64,000 nt of DNA. Origin: Brachyspira alvinipulli ATCC 51933. GTDB taxonomy: Bacteria; Spirochaetota; Brachyspiria; Brachyspirales; Brachyspiraceae. The translations under genes were made by a program, and so were the position numbers. The stretch spans positions 488,544 through 552,543 of the forward strand of contig NZ_KI912402.1 in NCBI RefSeq assembly GCF_000518245.1, in the 5' to 3' direction. Positions 56,228-64,000 of this stretch are shown here, one piece after another; the stretch's first letter is position 1; each line of letters starts with the position of its first letter. Below the pieces are notes generated by a model. The model saw nothing but the letters and a program-made list of their open reading frames with translations. It did not search any database and was not told where the DNA came from.

Positions 56228-57067
56228 ATGATAAATTTTACAAAAAGGGTAAGAAGTGAGTTATGGATATATGTTAATATAGATAATATAGTTACCTCAT
56301 ATAAGTTTAAAGAATTATTATCTTTTAATTTGGGTTTAAGCAATAATTATTGGTGTAAGACAAGAAATAATAATTATTTATTAAATTTAAATGATATATT
56401 ATTAGAGCAGAGAGTTCAAAATTTTTTAGATTATATAAATGGATTTATTTGGTTGAATTTAAATAATCATATAAAAGATTATTTTATTGATAATAATATA
56501 CTTGATTACTGTGTTGCAACTGATTTTAATTTTAATTTTGATGATGGTGCTAGAACTATGGTAGGAGAAGCTGAATTTTCATTAAAATATAGAAGGACTG
56601 AAATAAATGATGTGGAAGCAGAGTATTATGGAAATATTTTAGTAGATAAAATAAAAGAGTGTCATGATATTTTACCAATAAATAAAAATGATAGTTATTT
56701 TACAACTATACCACTTGGAATTGATGAAAATGAAAATAATAAACTTTCATTTAAATTGGTTAAAAGATTATCATATATATTAAATAATAATTTATTTATT
56801 TTGAAATGTCATAAACCCTCATTTAAAGATAAAACTTTAAATGAAAAAATTAATATTTGGAATGAAATATATTCCGATGCTAGTAAAATTGTGTTTGTTA
56901 ACAAAGTTGATATAAAAGATAAAGATGTTATAATTATTGATGACTTATATCAGTCTGGTGTTTCTATGTGGAGCTATGCGAAATTTTTAAAATCATTGGG
57001 AGCAAAAAGAGTCATGGGAATATCAGCTGTAAAATCTTTAAGGGATAGTGATAATACAAATGTATAA
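56228..57067 (+). CDS. Phosphoribosyltransferase-domain protein (ComF-like) upstream of DprA
   Basis: 279 residues. The C-terminal part (about 135-279) is a type I phosphoribosyltransferase fold. YFTTIPLGIDENENNKLSFKLVKRLS matches the ComF-like first loop. KDVIIIDDLYQSGVSMWSYAKFLKSLGAKRVMGISAV is the PRPP-binding motif (two Asp, then S-G-x-S). The N-terminal 130 residues are unrecognised and lack the zinc ribbon of ComF. I start at ATG 56228 because TGGAG lies 6-7 bases upstream; an ATG at 56216 has none. The 3' end overlaps the dprA-like start. Probable partner in one module; nucleotide signalling or DNA uptake are both possible. Confidence 0.8.
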   Translation: MINFTKRVRSELWIYVNIDNIVTSYKFKELLSFNLGLSNNYWCKTRNNNYLLNLNDILLEQRVQNFLDYINGFIWLNLNNHIKDYFIDNNILDYCVATDFNFNFDDGARTMVGEAEFSLKYRRTEINDVEAEYYGNILVDKIKECHDILPINKNDSYFTTIPLGIDENENNKLSFKLVKRLSYILNNNLFILKCHKPSFKDKTLNEKINIWNEIYSDASKIVFVNKVDIKDKDVIIIDDLYQSGVSMWSYAKFLKSLGAKRVMGISAVKSLRDSDNTNV

Positions 57068-57998
57068 TGTAGATTTTCTGCAGTATGCACTTGCCAAAGG
57101 TGTAGGTGAATCAGCAATTAAAAAGGCTTTAAATTTTTTGAAGCTTAATAAAAATGCATCTTGGAAAGATATTATTACTGATAAATCTATTTTAAAATTG
57201 AAAGATGATATTTACACTAATATTTATAAAACTGAAAATGAAGCAAAAATATTAGCAGAACAATTATATAATAACAATATATATATGATACTAGAAAATG
57301 ATTTAATGTATCCTGAACGATTGAAAATTACGTTGGGTGATAATACGCCACCTGTAGTATTTGTTCAAGGAAATTTAGCTCTTTTAAATAAAAATAGTAT
57401 AGGATTTTGCGGTTCTAGAAAAGTATCTGATAAGGGTAAACAAATAGCATATGAATGTGCTAAGGAATTAGTAAATAATGACATAACTGTAGTTAGTGGA
57501 TATGCTTCAGGTACTGATTTAACTGCTCATATGTCTGCTCTTTCAAATAATGGTAATACTATTTTTGTTGTACCAGAGGGAATATTAAAAAAGCGTATTA
57601 AAGGTGAAGTAAAAAATCACCTTAATAACACAAATCATGTTTTTATATCTCAATTTATGCCAAATTTGACTTGGAATGCTATGAATGCTATGAGAAGAAA
57701 TAAGGTAATAATAGGTTTATCAATAGCTATGATATTAATAGAATCAAGAAGAGATGGCGGTACTTTTGAAGCTGGAAAAGAAACATTAAAATTAGGTCAT
57801 AAGTTATTCGTAGTTGATTTTTTTCATCCTCCAGAAACAGCTGAAGCTAATAAATTTTTTATTAGTCAAGGTGGTATTCCTATTAAAAAAAATAGAGATG
57901 GACATCCAAGTATGAAGTCTGTATTTAATTCAATTAATAATGATATGTCTTTATTAAATAAAACAATATCTGAACCTGAATTTGATTTTACTTATTAG
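57060..57998 (+). CDS. DprA/Smf (SLOG) family protein
   Basis: 312 residues. N-terminal helical (SAM/HhH-like) region YALAKGVGESAIKKALNFL. The Rossmann-like DprA core follows: PPVVFVQGN, GFCGSRKVSDKGKQIAYECAKEL, VVSGYASGTDLTAHMSALSNNGNTIFVVPEG, and a loop with SRRDGGTFEAGKETLKLGHKLFVV. There is no C-terminal winged helix of standard DprA. I use ATG 57060, overlapping the previous stop by 8 bases; an in-frame GTG at 57048 is an alternative. The role could be RecA loading in transformation or, as for many SLOG proteins, sensing or making a nucleotide in a conflict system. Confidence 0.87.
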   Translation: MYNVDFLQYALAKGVGESAIKKALNFLKLNKNASWKDIITDKSILKLKDDIYTNIYKTENEAKILAEQLYNNNIYMILENDLMYPERLKITLGDNTPPVVFVQGNLALLNKNSIGFCGSRKVSDKGKQIAYECAKELVNNDITVVSGYASGTDLTAHMSALSNNGNTIFVVPEGILKKRIKGEVKNHLNNTNHVFISQFMPNLTWNAMNAMRRNKVIIGLSIAMILIESRRDGGTFEAGKETLKLGHKLFVVDFFHPPETAEANKFFISQGGIPIKKNRDGHPSMKSVFNSINNDMSLLNKTISEPEFDFTY

Positions 57999-57999
57999 T

Positions 58000-58015
58000 A
58001 AATATTGCAATATTT
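58000..58015. repeat. 16-bp perfect palindrome after the dprA-like gene
   Basis: AAATATTGCAATATTT followed by GTAATTTTTTTTG; may act as a weak terminator. Confidence 0.5.
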
Positions 58016-58100
58016 GTAATTTTTTTGTTTATGTTGTGTAATAAGCCAATCTATTGTGGGCTTCATAAAAGTAGCTTATATACTAGATAAACTCTGACAC

Positions 58101-58212
58101 TCTACGCGAAAACTATATTTCTTTTTTTATAAAAATTGTGAGCGTATGGCAAATTTTCTTGACAGATGATAACAATTTTTCTTAATGATAAAAAAGAACA
58201 AAAAACATTTAC
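58101..58212 (+). repeat. Direct repeat right of the PRTase-DprA pair (R3a)
   Basis: Begins TCTACGCGAAAA, contains TATAAAAATTGTGAGCGT, TGGCAAA and CTTGACAGA, and ends AAAGAACAAAAAA. It is the partner of 55941-56056 in the same orientation. The two copies enclose 56228-57998 only. Confidence 0.7.
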
Positions 58213-58271
58213 AATATTATATATACCTAAATAATTGTGTTTTGCCAACTTCTTTAGATTATATATATTAT

Positions 58272-58530
58272 CAACTTTTTTGCCGCACAAAAAAGTTGCA
58301 AAAAACGCAATTGCGAAACTTTATATTAAAAAATATTTATTAAATGTAATATAATACTATTATTTTGTATAAAAATGTAGCCTTTCGACGTAGGCGGGCT
58401 GTGCCTGCTTCTTTGGGTCACCACCGAGTAGGTGCCTTGCCTACAGCACGCAAAGCGTCGGTAAAAGAACTGGGGTGCTGCACGCTGTGTACTTCGTAAG
58501 GGCAAAGCCCTGCAAATATTTTAAATTTAA
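58272..58530. repeat. GC-rich repeat block R3b
   Basis: AACTTTTTTGCCGCACAAAA-type hairpin and AAGTTGCAAAAAACGCAA (58272-58310) match R1 at 51231-51268. A GC-rich stretch follows (58381-58520) with many short palindromes around CCTTTCGACGTAGGCGGG and GCTGCACGCTGTG. No frame of useful length. Base composition is unlike the rest of the window. The gap 57999-58572 holds only these repeats. Confidence 0.6.
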
Positions 58531-58572
58531 TAAATTTATTTTTTACAATATTTGTTTCAGTATATATAAAAT

Positions 58573-60300
58573 TTATTTATTAATTACTTTCTCTAATTCT
58601 TCTTTTATACTCAAAGCCATTTTGTCGTCGAAACTTGAAAATGAATTTTTTGTGTATAATATGTTCTTGCCGCTGTCAATTACTATTATCCAAGGAAGCC
58701 ATTTAACATTATACTCATCAGAAATATTTTTGTATTTATCAACATCAACTTCAGTGAAAATCAAATTATCATCTATGAATTTTTTTAGTTCTTCATTTAC
58801 GAATACTTTCTCTTTAAGCTCATAACAATTCGCACACCAAACAGCAGAGAAATCTATTAGTATAGGTTTGTTGTTTTGTTTTGAAAACTCTAATGCTTCA
58901 TTGTATGTTATATGATTTGAAACTTCATTTTTTGATTTTATGAATCCGTAAGTTGATCCTAATGCTATTGATATAATTACTACAGAAATGAATATTTTTA
59001 TTTCTAATGCACTTAACATAGCAGATTTATTTTTAATTATGTAAACTAACACAGCAAATACTAATATCGCAGCTGAAGCAAGTATATAACTTATTTTATT
59101 AAATCCTAAAACTCCGAAAAGTATATTAGCATAATAGAAACTTATTATCATCATTAGGAAAGTGAAAATATATTTAACATATACCATCCAAGTTCCTGCT
59201 TTAGGCATTTTTGTAAGTATTGAAGCAAATGTACCAAGAATGAATAATACAGAAGCGAAACCCAAAGCATAAACAGCCATGTATAGAGTGGCGAATACAG
59301 GATTAAGAAAACCTATTTCCAATATAACCGCTATTATAGGAGCAGCACAAGGAGTGGCAACTATTCCTGCAAGAAGTCCCATTATATATTTATGGAATAT
59401 TGATTGATTTTTTTTAGCGTATGCATTTGTTTTTGCAGACTGTAAAAATGAAGGAGCTTTAATCTCATAAAATCCAGCCATTGAAAAAGTAAAGTATAAG
59501 AATAGTAATACTAATATTGTTAAGACAATAGGATTATATCCAATACTTCCAAATAGAATAGTTTTATGAAAAGCAAATCCAGCAATAGAAACTACAGCAC
59601 CTAAAAATGTATAAGTTGTTATTACCCCTAGTGCAAATAAAAGCGAAGCTAATACGCTTGATTTTTTATTATTTTTAGAATCAGTTGTAGTTCCTAAAAT
59701 AGACACTGTAATCGATAGTAGTGGATATGTGCAAGGCAAAAGTACAGATGCTAGCCCTGCTGCAAATATTAAAATCAATGTTATGAATATATTATCGCTT
59801 CCTTTTATGTAATTTTCTATAGAAGTTGCATTTTCTGGTTTTTCATCTGTTATAATATTGGCATTATCAGGTATATCAATTTCTTCACCATAAAGTATTT
59901 CGCTTTTAGGCTGTAAACATACATTATCTTTTGCTGAGCATAATTGATAAGATGCTTTTATAAAATTAATATTATTTATATCAATATCATTTAATATAAA
60001 CTCCTGCTTGCCTTTTATAATAATATCGTTATGGTATTTTTCACCTTCAGGATATGTGACATTTATTTCTTTATTATCCGCAAGGAATGAAACTTTATTT
60101 GCTATTTCTGATTTTAAATAGGCATAATATCCTTCCGGTATATTAGCACTTACTATTAATTGATTATTGTTTGTTGATATAGTAAAAGCTATTTTTGCTT
60201 CACTTAAATTATTAAGATTTAATAAATTATTATTAAGCTGAGCATAAGAAAAATTTACAATTATTATGAATATTGCAATAATATACTTTATGTTTTTCAT
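58573..60300 (-). CDS. dsbD: Thiol:disulfide interchange protein DsbD
   Basis: Three-domain electron carrier from cytosolic thioredoxin to periplasm, about 575 residues. Signal peptide, then the N-terminal domain with the Cys pair in SYQLCSAKDNVCLQPKSEI. Eight membrane helices follow, with cysteines in LLPCTYPLLSITVSILG and ATPCAAPIIAVILEIG. The C-terminal thioredoxin domain has FSAVWCANCYELKEKVF. All six redox cysteines are present. I start at ATG 60300 because the signal peptide begins there; ATG 60318 adds six residues. It maintains reduced periplasmic cysteines. Confidence 0.93.
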   Translation of the reverse strand: MKNIKYIIAIFIIIVNFSYAQLNNNLLNLNNLSEAKIAFTISTNNNQLIVSANIPEGYYAYLKSEIANKVSFLADNKEINVTYPEGEKYHNDIIIKGKQEFILNDIDINNINFIKASYQLCSAKDNVCLQPKSEILYGEEIDIPDNANIITDEKPENATSIENYIKGSDNIFITLILIFAAGLASVLLPCTYPLLSITVSILGTTTDSKNNKKSSVLASLLFALGVITTYTFLGAVVSIAGFAFHKTILFGSIGYNPIVLTILVLLFLYFTFSMAGFYEIKAPSFLQSAKTNAYAKKNQSIFHKYIMGLLAGIVATPCAAPIIAVILEIGFLNPVFATLYMAVYALGFASVLFILGTFASILTKMPKAGTWMVYVKYIFTFLMMIISFYYANILFGVLGFNKISYILASAAILVFAVLVYIIKNKSAMLSALEIKIFISVVIISIALGSTYGFIKSKNEVSNHITYNEALEFSKQNNKPILIDFSAVWCANCYELKEKVFVNEELKKFIDDNLIFTEVDVDKYKNISDEYNVKWLPWIIVIDSGKNILYTKNSFSSFDDKMALSIKEELEKVINK

Positions 60301-60377
60301 TATTAATTTAAACCCCATTGTTTTTATTTATCATATGAAAATTGTTTGTATTATAAAACATTAATTAGATAAATATG

Positions 60378-61532
60378 TTAAATGGAAGGTCTATGTTTTA
60401 TATAATGTCTAAAATATATTGTAAGTGATATTGCTATAATCATTACTATTGCTGCATATATTGAAAGGTTTTTATATTCTACCCCTAATGATAATAATAT
60501 TCCTCCGTATTTTGCTCCTATTGCATTACCAAGATTAAAAGAACTTTGATTAAATGTAGATGCCAAATTTGGAGCACCTTTTGCCTGTTCTACTACTAAA
60601 GATTGAAGCATAGGACATACAGCAAATCCTGCTATACTCCATGCTATTAAATCGGATATCATAGGTATTAATTTTGTATTAACATAAAGCATTATAATTT
60701 GTATAATTATCATAATAATCATCATTAATATTAATGATTTTATTAAACTTTTATCTCCAAGTTTTCCGCCTATAAATGTACCTACTGTGAGACCTGCTCC
60801 AATAAAAAATAGTATTTTTACAACAGTTGCTTTATCAACCATAGTAACATTTTGAAGTATAGGATCTATATATGTAAATATTGTGAATAAACTAGCAGAT
60901 GTTAGTACAGACAAAATAAGAGGAATAAATACTCTTCTATGTCTTAAAATTTTAAATTCTTCTATAACATTACCGCTAGGCATTGTTAGATTTGTTGGAA
61001 TAGATTTTATTAAAGCTAATATTGCTAAAATACCTATGCTGCTTACAAGCCAAAAAGTAGCCCTCCATCCGAATTTCTCTCCAATATAAGTACCTATAGG
61101 AACACCTAATATATTTGCAAGACTTACTCCCATAAATACTATTGCAATAGCCTGAGATCTTTTATTTTCTCCTGCCATTTCAGCAGCTACTACCGATGCT
61201 ATTCCAAAAAAAGTTCCATGACATAATGCTGCCAAAACCCTAGCAATCATTAAAAAAGTATAGTTGGGAGATACAGCACATAAAATATTTCCTATTATAA
61301 ACATTACCATAAGTGAAAGCAAAGTTTTTTTTCTCGAAATCTTCATTGTAAGTATTGCAAGTACAGGAGCTCCTACAACAACTCCCATAGCATACATCGA
61401 TACTAAAGCGCCAGCCTGCGGTATAGTTATATTCAAATCTTTAGCAATTTCAGATAATAATCCCATTATAACATATTCGCTTGTACCTATGCAGAACGTA
61501 GAGAATGTCAGCATGAATATAGCAAAAGGCAT
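60378..61532 (-). CDS. MFS exporter (AraJ/NepI-like)
   Basis: 384 residues, twelve hydrophobic helices. TFCIGTSEYVIMGLLSEIAKDLNI and QAGALVSMYAMGVVVGAPVLAILT match DHA1-type sugar or drug efflux proteins. LAALCHGTFFGIASVVAAEM and NVLGVPIGTYIGEKFGWRATFW-like LGVPIGTYIG follow. Possibly exports arabinose-like sugars or nucleosides; its place next to xylulokinase is suggestive only. Confidence 0.87.
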   Translation of the reverse strand: MPFAIFMLTFSTFCIGTSEYVIMGLLSEIAKDLNITIPQAGALVSMYAMGVVVGAPVLAILTMKISRKKTLLSLMVMFIIGNILCAVSPNYTFLMIARVLAALCHGTFFGIASVVAAEMAGENKRSQAIAIVFMGVSLANILGVPIGTYIGEKFGWRATFWLVSSIGILAILALIKSIPTNLTMPSGNVIEEFKILRHRRVFIPLILSVLTSASLFTIFTYIDPILQNVTMVDKATVVKILFFIGAGLTVGTFIGGKLGDKSLIKSLILMMIIMIIIQIIMLYVNTKLIPMISDLIAWSIAGFAVCPMLQSLVVEQAKGAPNLASTFNQSSFNLGNAIGAKYGGILLSLGVEYKNLSIYAAIVMIIAISLTIYFRHYIKHRPSI

Positions 61533-61657
61533 TTTTTTATCTCCAATAATAATTTATAATAATTGGGATAAATTTTATATATAATTTTCTATCTGTCAAT
61601 AATATTTTTAGAAAATTATAAAAAATTAGAAAAAATATTTAATCATATAATTTAGTT

Positions 61658-63220
61658 TTATACTTTTTGTACTTTGGTTATTTCTTCAAATTTTTCAAGC
61701 ATAGCCTTTTGGTAATCTTCATATTTTTTTGATAATTTAGAATCAGGCTCTATTACAGTATTATCTATTAAAGAATTTCTAACATCATCTAATGAAATTT
61801 TTTCTTTTAATAATAACATTGCCGCTATTGCCGCACCTAATGATGCTCCTCCTGATGGAAGAAGTTTTATAGGACATTGCCAAATATTTGCTACAATTTT
61901 TAATATTTCTTTATCCTTTGTAGGACCGCCTGTTACCGATAAATCATTATTGTTTGTGCTGTCAGAAGAAAATTTCTTAGAATAAGCAGCAACTAATCCT
62001 AATGAACTTAATACAATTCCTTTATAATCATTGTCAAAAGAATGTTTTTCATAATATTTTTTTATATCGAATGCTCTGCTTATAGGTACAGATTCATTTT
62101 CCTTTTGCCATAACATTATTGGTAAATTATCAATATTTTGTTCTAAAGAAAGTGTGATTTCTCTGTAATTTCTGTCATGCATTTTCATTACTTCATCCCA
62201 AACTATAGCACCATTAGTTCGGCAAAATATCATAAATGGATTTCCTATACCATCATACATAGCATTAGATACTCCTGAGAAATCTCTGCTGTTTTCATTG
62301 ATATTAAGCATATATACAAAACTTGTTCCTAGAGAAAGTATATCTCCCTTATATAGAACTTTTGTTTCCGGATTATCTCCGCTTCCTATTCCAACTATAC
62401 ATTCACTATCAAATCCATATTTTTCGGTAAAATAAGTAGTTATATATCCTGCAAAACTTGAAGGAGAATCTATATTTCCTAATTTTTGTTTTAAATCAGG
62501 AGACACAGTATTTAATAATGTATCATTCCATTCTCTTTTAGAATAATCCATTAAACTCATTCCGGAAGCATTTCCAAAATCTACAGATATATCATCTTTG
62601 GCTGTTAATATTGATGCTATAAAAGTATTTAATAAAAATATTTTATATGTATTGTTTGATAATCCTTCATTGTTGTCAAAATTATATTTTATTACAGCAC
62701 CAGTAAATCTTAGAGGAGAATTAGAAGCAGTGATCTGTATCATTTTTTCTTTTCCACCTACAGCTTCTCTTAATTCATTTGCTTCTTTTTGAGTACATGA
62801 TGTTCTCCATATAGGAGCGGCATTATATGAATATGAACCTTCTAATATTTCTATCAGATTTTGATTCACAGATGATTTATTTTTCAATTTTTCTATATTA
62901 GCTTTATAATTATTCGATAAATATACATGTCCATGCTGCTGTGCTGATATTTGAATTGCTTTTATGGATTTTATATCGCATTCACTTTTTAGTTTCAAAA
63001 AAGCTTTATCTAATGCTGCTAAAAATATATTTATATCTTGTTCTGCTTTACCATTTATTTTGGAATCAATAAGCAATGTATTTTTATTCATTGGAGAATT
63101 GTTCATTTCTTCAAGAGAATTAAATGCTACTGATATATTTAAATCATTTTTATAAGTTTTATAATTTATAATACTTAAAGTTAAACTTTGTGTGCTTAAA
63201 TCTATTCCTAATGTATACAT
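61658..63220 (-). CDS. xylB: Xylulokinase (FGGY family)
   Basis: Phosphorylates D-xylulose to xylulose-5-phosphate. 520 residues: MYTLGIDLSTQSLTLSIIN at the start (phosphate 1 loop), HGHVYLSNNY in the QQHGxVxL motif (substrate), DFGNASGMSLMDYSKREWN, GSGDNPETKVLYKGDILSLGTSFVYML, and VTGGPTKDKEILKIVANIWQCPIKLLPSGGASLGAAIAAM for adenosine binding. I start at ATG 63220 with AGGA 6-7 bases upstream, not at 63280. A divergent ROK regulator supports the sugar kinase role. Confidence 0.88.
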   Translation of the reverse strand: MYTLGIDLSTQSLTLSIINYKTYKNDLNISVAFNSLEEMNNSPMNKNTLLIDSKINGKAEQDINIFLAALDKAFLKLKSECDIKSIKAIQISAQQHGHVYLSNNYKANIEKLKNKSSVNQNLIEILEGSYSYNAAPIWRTSCTQKEANELREAVGGKEKMIQITASNSPLRFTGAVIKYNFDNNEGLSNNTYKIFLLNTFIASILTAKDDISVDFGNASGMSLMDYSKREWNDTLLNTVSPDLKQKLGNIDSPSSFAGYITTYFTEKYGFDSECIVGIGSGDNPETKVLYKGDILSLGTSFVYMLNINENSRDFSGVSNAMYDGIGNPFMIFCRTNGAIVWDEVMKMHDRNYREITLSLEQNIDNLPIMLWQKENESVPISRAFDIKKYYEKHSFDNDYKGIVLSSLGLVAAYSKKFSSDSTNNNDLSVTGGPTKDKEILKIVANIWQCPIKLLPSGGASLGAAIAAMLLLKEKISLDDVRNSLIDNTVIEPDSKLSKKYEDYQKAMLEKFEEITKVQKV

Positions 63221-63252
63221 TTTTAATCCTAATTTATTGTTATTTATTATTG

Positions 63253-63280
63253 AGTATATAAAAAATATATTATAAATCAA
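63253..63280 (-). promoter_or_regulatory. Promoter of xylB with overlapping palindrome upstream
   Basis: Minus strand TTGATT (complement of 63275-63280), 16 bases, TATACT (complement of 63253-63258). A near-palindrome TTGTTATATATAATAA lies at 63284-63299 just upstream and could be a regulator site. Confidence 0.5.
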
Positions 63281-63357
63281 GTATTGTTATATATAATAAT
63301 CTTCCAAATTTATTTTTTTAATGTATACTTCTTTAGACATTATTTTTATGAGAAATT

Positions 63358-64000
63358 ATGACATACAGAAAAAGCAATAACATAGATGTAAAAAGAATAA
63401 ATAAAAATATTATCTATAAATATATTTTGGAAAGAGATAAAGTATCTAAACATAAAATAGCAGTATCTTTGAATATGAGTATGCCTACTGTTTTGCAAAA
63501 TATTAAAGAACTTTTTGAGGCAAATCTTATAAAAGAAGTTGGAGAATTTGAATCCAGCGGAGGCAGAAAAGCTAAGGCTATGTCAATAGTTGAAGATGCT
63601 AAACTTGCTATTGGCATAGATATTACAAGAAATCATATAAGTTTGGTTTTGGTAAATTTGTTTGGAAATGTAATAAAAAATATAAGGCTTAAAAATAGTT
63701 TTAAGTATACAGAAGAGTATTTTTTATGGTTTGAAAATTCCATTAAAGAATTTGTTTCTGATATTGATAATAATAAAATTTTGGGTGCCGGTTTATCAAT
63801 ACCTGGTATAATAGACAAATCAGGTTCTGATATAGCATCATCTTATGTTCTTGGTTTTGAAAAAGTACCATATACTGATTTTACTAAATATATACCTTTT
63901 GACTGCATATTTATTAATGACGCCAATGCTGCAGGTTTTGCTGAGGCTAGATACATAGAAAATAATGCAATTTATTTGTCATTAAGCAATAGTGTAGGGG
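63358..64000 (+). CDS. ROK-family transcriptional regulator (XylR/NagC-like), cut by window end
   Basis: At least 214 residues, running off the end. N-terminal winged helix (about 12-70): IIYKYILERDKVSKHKIAVSLNMSMPTVLQNIKELFEANLI. A ROK sugar-kinase-like domain follows: AIGIDITRNHISLVLVNLFGNVI (phosphate loop lacking the kinase DxGG form), LGAGLSIPGIID and INDANAAGFAEARY. It is divergent from xylB and probably represses it, released by xylose or another sugar. ATG 63358 has GAGAA upstream. Confidence 0.87.
   Translation, partial: MTYRKSNNIDVKRINKNIIYKYILERDKVSKHKIAVSLNMSMPTVLQNIKELFEANLIKEVGEFESSGGRKAKAMSIVEDAKLAIGIDITRNHISLVLVNLFGNVIKNIRLKNSFKYTEEYFLWFENSIKEFVSDIDNNKILGAGLSIPGIIDKSGSDIASSYVLGFEKVPYTDFTKYIPFDCIFINDANAAGFAEARYIENNAIYLSLSNSVG

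Noticed and set aside
58475-58825. 116-aa plus-strand ORF at the end of repeat block R3.
   Set aside because: Runs antisense into dsbD, has low-complexity sequence and a start inside repeat DNA.

Overview
The window is a strongly AT-rich, densely coding chromosomal segment from a bacterium with an outer membrane. Evidence for the outer membrane includes OmpA-domain and porin-like proteins, an Mla/MCE lipid transport pair, a lipoprotein and a full DsbD. Base composition, a large multi-TM chemoreceptor and the protein sequences fit best with a gut spirochaete of the Brachyspira type. That is an inference from sequence character; there is no rRNA gene here to prove it. No tRNA, rRNA, CRISPR array, IS element or phage gene was recognised.

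Layout. 0-12 kb (+): a signal peptidase I paralogue, MFS and OPT transporters, cysK-cysE for cysteine synthesis, a 2-keto-3-deoxygluconate-type kinase behind a palindromic operator, murD, an ABC-F ATPase and a degenerate amidohydrolase. 12-14.4 kb (-): frr-uppS-cdsA. 14.6-24 kb (+): manA (possibly leaderless), mlaF-mlaD, an inositol monophosphatase, an F1 beta subunit standing alone, a 951-residue chemoreceptor and an OmpA-domain protein. 24-31 kb (+): an Obg GTPase fused in frame to a radical SAM enzyme, a flavodoxin, a phytoene-desaturase-like flavoprotein, and an envelope block of two DUF2147 proteins around a predicted outer-membrane barrel. 31-41.4 kb: mostly minus-strand transporters and hydrolases (EamA, MFS, HAD, TM2, PepF, GltS, SanA), with two unknown small proteins and a 5'-nucleotidase on the plus strand.

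41.4-49.7 kb (+): a complete branched-chain amino acid operon, ilvB-ilvN-ilvC-leuA-leuC-leuD-leuB. It is preceded by a previously uncalled 50-codon leader peptide gene whose last 18 codons include 7 Ile and 6 Leu. Alternative RNA stems follow it. This is a classic attenuation layout.

49.7-58.6 kb is the accessory-looking part. It holds a coiled-coil protein with PgeF, an acyl-ACP thioesterase, a Panacea-domain (DUF4065) gene overlapping a small unknown gene (toxin-antitoxin-like), rpiB, an ankyrin lipoprotein, and an overlapping two-gene phosphoribosyltransferase plus DprA/SLOG module. Related GC-rich hairpin repeats lie at about 51.2-51.55, 55.9-56.1 and 58.1-58.5 kb. The second and third bracket the phosphoribosyltransferase-DprA pair in direct orientation. 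58.6-64 kb: dsbD, an MFS exporter, xylulokinase, and a divergent ROK-family regulator cut by the window end.

The best candidates for new biology are the Obg-radical SAM fusion, the phosphoribosyltransferase-DprA cassette, the ilv-leu leader peptide, the Panacea pair, and two enzymes with altered active sites: signal peptidase with Thr for Ser, and an amidohydrolase without its metal histidines.
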